Positions 11,509-17,002 of a stretch of 17,002 nucleotides of DNA are shown here, piece after piece. Each line of letters starts with the position of its first letter. The stretch's first letter is position 1. The notes below the pieces were generated by a model. That model saw only the letters and a list, made by a program, of their open reading frames with translations, did no database searches and was not told the DNA's origin. The translations under genes were made by a program, and so were the position numbers. The stretch spans positions 1 through 17,002 of the forward strand of contig DHMZ01000016.1 in assembly GCA_002406055.1 (NCBI GenBank), read 5' to 3'. Source of the DNA: Spirochaetales bacterium UBA4629. GTDB lineage: Bacteria > Spirochaetota > Spirochaetia > Sphaerochaetales > Sphaerochaetaceae.

Positions 11509-12807
11509 ATGGGACTAATTAAAGCATTTTTAGGTGCAGCAGGCGGAACACTTGCTGATCAATGGAAAGAGTATTTTTATTGTGATTCTTTAGATTCTAA
11601 TACCCTTGCAGTAAAGGGACAAAAACATAGTAGTAGCCGTTCGTCGAACAAAAAAGGAAGTGACAACGTAATTTCAAATGGATCAGGAATCGTTGTTGCC
11701 GATGGCCAGTGCATGATGATTGTTGATAATGGAAAGATTGTTGAGTTCTGCGCTGAACCTGGAAGATTTACATTCGATTCATCATCTGAACCAAGTATTT
11801 TTACAGGTTCTCTTGGCTCAGGACTGGTAAATGTTTTCAAAACAATGGGTAAGAGGTTTACCTATGGCGGTGACGAAGCTACAGACCAAAGAGTTTACTA
11901 CTTTAACACTAAAGAGATAATCGATAACAAATTTGGGACTGCTAATCCTGTTCCTTTTAGAGTTGTTGATTCAAAGCTTAATTTAGACTTGGATGCTTCT
12001 GTTCGTTGTTCTGGTGTCTATTCATATAAAATGACAGACCCAATGACTTTCTACAAAAACATTTGTGGAAATATGACAGAGCGCTATACTCGCGATAATC
12101 TCGATAGCCAACTTAAAAGTGAATTCATTTCTGCGTTACAGCCAGCTTTTGGTGCTTTAAGCGCTATGGAGCTTAGACCATACCAAATTGTAAATCATAC
12201 AAAAGATTTAGAGGATGCGCTCAATAGAGCATTAAGTGAGAAGTGGGGAAAGGATAGAGGCTTAACAGTTGCTTCTGTCGCTATTAGTTCTCTAACTGTT
12301 CCTCCAGAGATATCTGATATGATAGCTTCTGCTCAGAGAGCATATATGATGAGTAATCCATCTATTGCTGCTGGCACTATGGTTGGTGCTCAAGCAGATG
12401 CTTTAAAAGCTGCTGCTAGCAATGCAAACGGTGCTTTTAATGGTTTTGTTGGCATGCAAATGGCACAAAATATGGGTGGAGTCAATGTAAACTCTCTTTT
12501 CGATAAGGCTCAAGCTCAGCAGAAAGAAGAGAAGAAGAATACATGGACTTGTTCTTGTGGAACTGTAAATGAAGGAACCTTCTGCACAGAATGTGGTAAA
12601 AAAAGACCTCAAGAGACTTCTTCAAGTTGGATTTGCTCATGTGGAACAGAAAACTATGGAAAGTTCTGTACAGAGTGTGGCAAGAAGAAGCCTGAAAAGG
12701 TAAAGTATCGCTGTTCTAACTGTGGTTATGTGCCAACAGATCCTACAGCTCCTCCACGTTTCTGCCCTCAGTGTGGCGATAAGTTCGGAGACGAAGATAA
12801 GGTATAA
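11509..12807 (+). CDS. SPFH-domain protein with three C-terminal zinc ribbons (YdjI-like)
   Basis: The 432-residue protein opens MGLIKAFLGAAGGTLADQWK then EYFYCDSL, the hallmark of YdjI-like SPFH (virion-core-protein-like) proteins. Residues about 30-285 form the SPFH/band-7-like domain (SNGSGIVVADGQCMMIVDNG, CAEPGRFTFD, FKTMGKRFTYGGD). Residues 285-340 are Ala/Gly/Met-rich. Two near-identical zinc ribbons follow, WTCSCGTVNEGTFCTECG (Cys348, 350, 359, 362) and WICSCGTENYGKFCTECG (Cys376, 378, 387, 390), then a third, YRCSNCGY...RFCPQCG (Cys402, 405, 419, 422). In Bacillus subtilis YdjI acts with YdjG and YdjH to bring PspA to the membrane under stress. Here it is the first gene of a matching three-gene operon. 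No transmembrane segment is obvious, so membrane attachment may depend on its partners or on oligomerisation. Confidence 0.92.
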   Translation: MGLIKAFLGAAGGTLADQWKEYFYCDSLDSNTLAVKGQKHSSSRSSNKKGSDNVISNGSGIVVADGQCMMIVDNGKIVEFCAEPGRFTFDSSSEPSIFTGSLGSGLVNVFKTMGKRFTYGGDEATDQRVYYFNTKEIIDNKFGTANPVPFRVVDSKLNLDLDASVRCSGVYSYKMTDPMTFYKNICGNMTERYTRDNLDSQLKSEFISALQPAFGALSAMELRPYQIVNHTKDLEDALNRALSEKWGKDRGLTVASVAISSLTVPPEISDMIASAQRAYMMSNPSIAAGTMVGAQADALKAAASNANGAFNGFVGMQMAQNMGGVNVNSLFDKAQAQQKEEKKNTWTCSCGTVNEGTFCTECGKKRPQETSSSWICSCGTENYGKFCTECGKKKPEKVKYRCSNCGYVPTDPTAPPRFCPQCGDKFGDEDKV

Positions 12808-12808
12808 G

Positions 12809-13882
12809 ATGGTCCAAGAATATAAATGTCCTTGTTGTGGAGGAACTGTTACCTTTGACTCTGAAACACAGAACATGAAGTGTCCATATTGCGACAGTGA
12901 ATTCAGTGTTGAAAGCTTAAAAGAGTATGACAAGGTTTTAAGCGAAGAGAAATCACAGCAAGATAAAGAAAACTTTGCTTCTACATCAGAGGAGTGGACA
13001 GAGGATGGTTTAAACCATTATGTTTGCTCCTCATGTGGAGGAGAGATTATAACAAGTGAAACGCTTGCTTCAACAGTTTGTCCATATTGCTCTAACAATG
13101 TTATCTTGATGGATAAGTTTACTGGCATGCTTAAGCCAGATTTAGTTATTCCATTTAAGAATGATAAAAAGAGCGCTATAGAGAGCTTTAAAAAGCATTT
13201 GAAGAATAAGAAACTTCTTCCGTCATTATTCCAAGATGATAATCATATAGAGGAAGTTAAGGGTGTGTATGTTCCTGTATGGCTCTTTTCATCTGATGCT
13301 AATTGTCGCCTTACTTATAGAGCTACAAGGACGACAGTATGGTCAGATCCTCGCTTTACATATACGAGAACTAGCTACTATCTATTAAAGCGTTCTGGAG
13401 ATGTTAAGTTCCAGAAAATTCCTGTAGATGGTAGTGAGAAGCTTGATGATGACATTATGGAATCTTTAGCACCATTCGATTATTCAGCTCTAATTCCATT
13501 CCAGACTGCTTATTTGTCAGGCTTTTTAGCTGACAGATACGACGTAGATAGTTCAACTTGCAAGAAAAGAGCAATAGAGAAGGCAAAGAGTACTGTCGAA
13601 AAATATTTCAGAAAAACTGTTAATGATTTTTTAAATCTTAAGGTTGAAACTGAAAATGTTAACATGACAGATGGAGATGTAAAGTATGCTCTTCTTCCTG
13701 TTTGGCTTTTAAATACAAAATGGAATGGACAGGATTACCATTTTGCCATGAATGGTCAAACTGGAAAGTTTGTCGGAAATCTTCCAATAGATAAGGGCAA
13801 AGAGTTAAAACTCATTGGCTTATTTGGCGGGGCTAGTGCACTACTAACATTTCTTCTTTGCTTGTTGTTCTATTTTATTTAG
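12809..13882 (+). CDS. Double zinc-ribbon membrane protein (YdjG-like)
   Basis: The start is the ATG at 12809, one base after the SPFH gene's stop, so the two are translationally coupled; in-frame ATGs further up lie inside the SPFH gene. The 357-residue product has two TFIIB-type zinc ribbons: YKCPCCGG...MKCPYCDSEF (Cys7, 10, 25, 28) and YVCSSCGGEI...VCPYCSN (Cys73, 76, 91, 94). A central region (about 105-330) includes VKGVYVPVWLFSSDANCRLTY and YALLPVWLLNTKWNG, motifs that recur in this family. One C-terminal membrane helix (about 335-357, GLFGGASALLTFLLCLLFYF) tail-anchors the protein with the zinc ribbons in the cytoplasm. In B. subtilis YdjG forms a membrane complex with YdjH that binds YdjI. 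Its position between the other two genes supports the assignment. Confidence 0.88.
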   Translation: MVQEYKCPCCGGTVTFDSETQNMKCPYCDSEFSVESLKEYDKVLSEEKSQQDKENFASTSEEWTEDGLNHYVCSSCGGEIITSETLASTVCPYCSNNVILMDKFTGMLKPDLVIPFKNDKKSAIESFKKHLKNKKLLPSLFQDDNHIEEVKGVYVPVWLFSSDANCRLTYRATRTTVWSDPRFTYTRTSYYLLKRSGDVKFQKIPVDGSEKLDDDIMESLAPFDYSALIPFQTAYLSGFLADRYDVDSSTCKKRAIEKAKSTVEKYFRKTVNDFLNLKVETENVNMTDGDVKYALLPVWLLNTKWNGQDYHFAMNGQTGKFVGNLPIDKGKELKLIGLFGGASALLTFLLCLLFYFI

Positions 13883-13891
13883 GGGGTAAGA

Positions 13892-14713
13892 ATGAAGAAA
13901 ATTTTAATTACACTAGTGTTTTTACTAGTCTCTGTTTTCCTTTTCTCTTCTCCGCTCTTGATAGATAATGCAAATCTTCTTTCCGAAAATGAAAAGGCAG
14001 AACTTACAAAGAAACTCGAAGAAGTAAAGGAAAAGACAACACTAACAGTTGTTATTGTGACAGATACTTCATCCTATGGTAAGGGTGACATGGAGGCTGC
14101 AGACTATATTTTTGAAAATGGAGATTATGGAGACGATGGAGTAATCTTCTTCTTAAATATGGGAGACAGAAGCTATTACATCTCAACCTCTGGCTATGCA
14201 ATGTATGCTCTAGATGATTATGCTCTCTCTGACGATAAAATCTATTCTCCTGTTATTTCTTATCTATCAAAAGGTGAATACTACACAGCATTTACCAACT
14301 TTGCCTCCTACGTTGAGATAGCTACTCTAGATTCTACAAGAGAAAGCTATGAAAATCATACTCTTAACTCTAATGGTGATTGGGTAGAAGTGGGGGTAAA
14401 AGTAAAAAGATTTGATTGGGCTATGGCTCTTCTTTTTTCTTTGATTGTTGGTGTAACCGTCTCTATTATTGTTGTGTCAAAAGAAAGAAGAAAGATGAAG
14501 AATGTAGCCCTTGTTAATAATGCAGATGACTATGTTGTTCCAAATTCTTTTAACTTAGACGAAAACGAGAATATTCTTCTTTATTCTCATGTTTCTAGAG
14601 TTATGAAGGCTCCACCTAGAGATAATAATATGGGTGGAAATAGACCTCATCATACTACGACTCACATCTCCTCAAGTGGTGGAAGCCATGGTGGAAGAGG
14701 TGGCTCGTTTTAA
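13892..14713 (+). CDS. TPM-domain membrane protein (YdjH-like)
   Basis: The 273-residue protein has a signal peptide (MKKILITLVFLLVSVFLFSS), a TPM (DUF477/YgcG) domain at about residues 21-150 (LLIDNANLLSENEKAELTKKL, TTLTVVIVTDTSS, DDGVIFFLNMGDRSYYISTSGYA), a membrane helix at about 176-196 (WAMALLFSLIVGVTVSIIVV), and a cytoplasmic tail that ends in Ser/Gly/His-rich GGSHGGRGGSF. That order, exported TPM domain, helix and Gly-rich end, is typical of the family. In some photosynthetic organisms TPM proteins act in photosystem repair; in B. subtilis YdjH is the membrane partner of YdjG. A good AGGGGG ribosome-binding site precedes the ATG, nine bases after the previous stop. It is the last gene before a strong terminator. 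Confidence 0.9.
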   Translation: MKKILITLVFLLVSVFLFSSPLLIDNANLLSENEKAELTKKLEEVKEKTTLTVVIVTDTSSYGKGDMEAADYIFENGDYGDDGVIFFLNMGDRSYYISTSGYAMYALDDYALSDDKIYSPVISYLSKGEYYTAFTNFASYVEIATLDSTRESYENHTLNSNGDWVEVGVKVKRFDWAMALLFSLIVGVTVSIIVVSKERRKMKNVALVNNADDYVVPNSFNLDENENILLYSHVSRVMKAPPRDNNMGGNRPHHTTTHISSSGGSHGGRGGSF

Positions 14714-14731
14714 ATAAAAATTATCTTTTGC

Positions 14732-14769
14732 TTCCTTCTAGGTGTAGTAAACTTGGAAGGAATTTTTTT
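14732..14769 (+). terminator. Terminator of the SPFH/zinc-ribbon/TPM operon
   Basis: TTCCTTCTAGGT (14732-14743) pairs over 12 positions (two G-U) with ACTTGGAAGGAA (14751-14762) around a seven-base loop, and seven T follow (14763-14769). Confidence 0.92.
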
Positions 14770-14772
14770 ATC

Positions 14773-14807
14773 AATAAAATAGGGCTGCCACCATGAGGTA
14801 ACAGCCC
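14773..14807 (-). terminator. Terminator of the pyruvate:ferredoxin oxidoreductase gene
   Basis: On the minus strand GGGCTGTTACC pairs with GGTGGCAGCCC over 11 positions (two G-U) around a TCAT loop (14782-14807), followed by TATTTTATT. It lies 20 bases past the stop at 14828 and back to back with the terminator of the convergent operon. Confidence 0.88.
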
Positions 14808-14827
14808 ATAAACTATCTCATAGGAGA

Positions 14828-17002
14828 TTATTTATCATAAAGATTGATAAGGTCCTGTAAGTGTTCATATCTTGCCTTAGCTTCGTCTTCGTTAGCCTTG
14901 AAGAGCCATGTAGCTCTTTCTGGGAACTCACGTGTTAGACGAGAGTATCTAGCTTCATTCATTAAGAATTCCTGGTATCCACCAGCTGGAGCCTTAGAGT
15001 CAAGAGTGAACTTCTTCTCTGCTGCTGGGTTATATCTGAAGAGGTTCCAGTAACCACAATCAACAGCCTTCTTCATTTCCTTCTGACAGTTAGCCATACC
15101 ACCCTTAATAGAGTGCATTTCACATGGAGCATAACCAATAATGAGAGATGGTCCATTGTAAGCTTCAGCTTCTGTGATTGCTTTGATTGTCTGGTTAGGG
15201 TTAGCACCCATAGCAACCTGTGCAACATATACATAACCATACTGCATAGCAATTTCACTGAGGCTCTTCTTCTTGATTTCCTTACCAGCAGCTGCAAACT
15301 GAGCAACCTGACCGATGTTAGAAGCCTTAGAAGCCTGTCCACCTGTGTTAGAGTAAACTTCAGTATCGAAGACGAAGATATTTACATTCTTCTTGCTTGC
15401 AATAACGTGATCAAGTCCACCATAACCAATATCGTAAGCCCAACCATCACCACCAAAGATCCAAATAGACTTTTTAGAGAGATAGTCCTTCTTCTCGAGG
15501 ATAGCCTTAGCCTTATCACAATTACAGCTTTCAAGGGCCTTTACATAGTTCTCTGTTGCTTCCTGGTTCTTTACTCCATCGTCCATACTGTCGAGCCAAG
15601 TCTGAGCTGCAACCTTAATATCTTCATTATCAGATTCGCTGATAATTTCCTTTGTTAATTCTGCAAGGTCCTGTCTAATCTTATCCTGTCCGATATATAA
15701 GCCTAGACCATGTTCAGCGTTATCTTCGAAGAGTGAGTTACACCATGCTGGTCCTTTTCCTTCCTTATTTGTTGTATAAGGAGATGTTGCAGCAGGACCA
15801 CCCCAAATTGAAGAACAACCAGTAGCGTTAGAAATATACATTCTGTCGCCGAAGAGCTGTGTTACTAAGCGAGCATAGCTTGTTTCTGCACAACCAGCAC
15901 ATGAACCAGAGAACTCAAGAAGTGGCTGCTTGAACTGGCTTCCCTTAACTGTATTGTCCTGCATATCCTTCTTTTCAGATACCTTAGAAACACAGTAGTT
16001 GAAGACATCCTGTTCTTTGAGTTCGCTTTCCATTGCTGTCATCTGCAATGCGCCTGTAGGACAAGCAGATACACAAACAGAACAACCCATACAATCAAGA
16101 GGAGAAATAGCAAGAGTAAACTTGTATACTCCCTTTCCCTTACCAGCCTTAACATCAACAATCTTAGCATTTGCTGGAGCATTCTTTGCTTCTTCTTCTG
16201 TTAGAGCAAATGGTCTAATTGTTGCGTGAGGACATACGTAAGAACACTGGTTACACTGGATACACTTAGCACTATCCCAAACAGGAACAGAAACAGCAAC
16301 GCCTCTCTTCTCGTATGCAGCAGCACCAAGCTCAAACTGTCCGTCAACGTGGTCAACAAATGCGCTTACAGGTAGGCTGTCGCCATCCATCTTGTCAACA
16401 GGGTTGAGGATAGTAGAAACCATCTTAACAAGTTCTTCTCTTCCTTCGAGCTTCTCTTCCTTCTTCTCATCAACAGCATCTTTCCAAGAAGCAGGAACGT
16501 CAATCTTAACAAATGCAGAAGCACCAAGATCGATTGCCTTGTGGTTCATGTCGACGATATCCTGACCCTTTTTGAGGTAAGACTGAGTAGCCTTTTCCTT
16601 CATGTGCTGGATAGCTTCTTCCTGAGGCATAACCTTTGCAAGTGTGAAGAATGCTGACTGAAGAATTGTATTTGTTCTCTTACCCATACCAATCTTCTGA
16701 GCAAGGTCAATAGCATCGATTGTGTAGAGCTGAATGTTATTCTTTGCGATATAACGCTTAGCCTCTGCATTGAGGTGATGTTCAAGTTCTTCTAGTGTCC
16801 ACTGACAGTTAATCATGAAGATACCATTTGGCTTAACATCCTGAACCATCTTGAAGCCCTTTGTTACGTAGCTTGGGTTGTGGCAAGCAACAAAGTCAGC
16901 CTTGCTGATGTAGTATGGGCTTCTGATTGGCTTATCACCAAAGCGGAGGTGAGAAATTGTTACACCACCAGTCTTCTTAGAGTCATACTGGAAGTATGCC
17001 TG
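14828..17002 (-). CDS. nifJ: Pyruvate:ferredoxin oxidoreductase, C-terminal about 725 residues, cut by window edge
   Basis: The enzyme oxidises pyruvate with CoA to acetyl-CoA and CO2 and passes electrons to ferredoxin or flavodoxin; it is central to anaerobic energy metabolism. About 60% of the usual 1,170-1,200-residue single-chain protein is present; the N-terminal pyruvate- and TPP-binding domains lie outside the window. The fragment begins in the gamma domain (AYFQYDSKKTGGVTISHLRFG). Then come two 4Fe-4S ferredoxin motifs, CIQCNQCSYVCP (fragment Cys247, 250, 253, 257) and CMGCSVCVSACP (Cys304, 307, 310, 314), the third-cluster cysteines in GSCAGCAE (368, 371), NATGCSSIWGG (396) and YAPCEMH (629), and the TPP site GGDGWAYDIGYGG (about 517-529) with VYSNTGGQ. 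All cluster ligands are intact. The reading frame is open to the window edge, so an internal ATG at 16849 is not the start. The codon bias suggests high expression. Confidence 0.98.
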   Translation of the reverse strand, partial: QAYFQYDSKKTGGVTISHLRFGDKPIRSPYYISKADFVACHNPSYVTKGFKMVQDVKPNGIFMINCQWTLEELEHHLNAEAKRYIAKNNIQLYTIDAIDLAQKIGMGKRTNTILQSAFFTLAKVMPQEEAIQHMKEKATQSYLKKGQDIVDMNHKAIDLGASAFVKIDVPASWKDAVDEKKEEKLEGREELVKMVSTILNPVDKMDGDSLPVSAFVDHVDGQFELGAAAYEKRGVAVSVPVWDSAKCIQCNQCSYVCPHATIRPFALTEEEAKNAPANAKIVDVKAGKGKGVYKFTLAISPLDCMGCSVCVSACPTGALQMTAMESELKEQDVFNYCVSKVSEKKDMQDNTVKGSQFKQPLLEFSGSCAGCAETSYARLVTQLFGDRMYISNATGCSSIWGGPAATSPYTTNKEGKGPAWCNSLFEDNAEHGLGLYIGQDKIRQDLAELTKEIISESDNEDIKVAAQTWLDSMDDGVKNQEATENYVKALESCNCDKAKAILEKKDYLSKKSIWIFGGDGWAYDIGYGGLDHVIASKKNVNIFVFDTEVYSNTGGQASKASNIGQVAQFAAAGKEIKKKSLSEIAMQYGYVYVAQVAMGANPNQTIKAITEAEAYNGPSLIIGYAPCEMHSIKGGMANCQKEMKKAVDCGYWNLFRYNPAAEKKFTLDSKAPAGGYQEFLMNEARYSRLTREFPERATWLFKANEDEAKARYEHLQDLINLYDK

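Noticed and set aside
12403..12612. Leftward open frames within the SPFH gene
   Set aside because: They overlap the Ala-rich and zinc-ribbon coding region in antisense and have no supporting signal.
15073..15658. Open frames on both strands inside the pyruvate:ferredoxin oxidoreductase gene
   Set aside because: They are out-of-frame readings of a strongly conserved gene with intact motifs; composition is not protein-like.

Overview
The window looks like a chromosomal segment of an AT-rich, anaerobic, Gram-negative-type bacterium, most likely a spirochaete related to Treponema or Sphaerochaeta. The reasons are a 332-residue class II fructose-bisphosphate aldolase of the kind I associate with treponemes, pyruvate:ferredoxin oxidoreductase as the pyruvate-oxidising enzyme, a lipoprotein, and a large exported protein with a probable outer-membrane barrel. 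The lineage is an inference from protein character, not a search result. There is no CRISPR array, rRNA, tRNA, transposase or phage gene that I can support. Codon use in the ribosomal, aldolase and oxidoreductase genes looks more biased (AAG, GGT, CCA) than in the hypothetical genes, as expected for highly expressed genes.

Layout. 1-239 holds the start of a leftward AAA-ATPase-like gene cut by the window edge. 365-1909 is the leftward translation operon infC-rpmI-rplT plus a small coiled-coil gene, with a promoter and a terminator. 2093-2763 holds two small rightward genes: a 61-residue Sm-like candidate and a lipoprotein. 2831-3829 is the leftward aldolase gene. 4051-4647 is a tandem pair of paralogous, very highly charged small proteins ending in a strong terminator. 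4781-11401 is a block in changing orientation: a membrane-anchored protein of unknown function, a TatD-family hydrolase (leftward), an exported HExxH protease-like/propeller/beta-barrel protein coupled to a membrane-anchored alpha/beta hydrolase, a metallo-beta-lactamase-fold hydrolase (leftward), and a GNAT acetyltransferase with a YoaP-like tail. 11509-14713 is a three-gene operon of an SPFH-domain/zinc-ribbon protein, a zinc-ribbon membrane protein and a TPM-domain protein, matching the Bacillus subtilis YdjI, YdjG and YdjH membrane-stress partners of PspA. 14828-17002 is the C-terminal 60% of pyruvate:ferredoxin oxidoreductase (leftward), running off the right edge.

Most notable signal. 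Four genes that lack a Shine-Dalgarno sequence (starts at 4781+, 6241-, 6312+ and 10571-) each have a -10-like hexamer ending exactly six bases before the ATG, so transcription would begin at or next to the start codon. Genes with a clear Shine-Dalgarno sequence do not show this spacing. This suggests a class of leaderless mRNAs, and it also settles two start-codon choices. Three other promoters (the AAA-ATPase-like gene, infC and fba) have perfect inverted repeats on or next to the -10 box, each of different sequence. The SPFH/zinc-ribbon/TPM operon has no pspA beside it.
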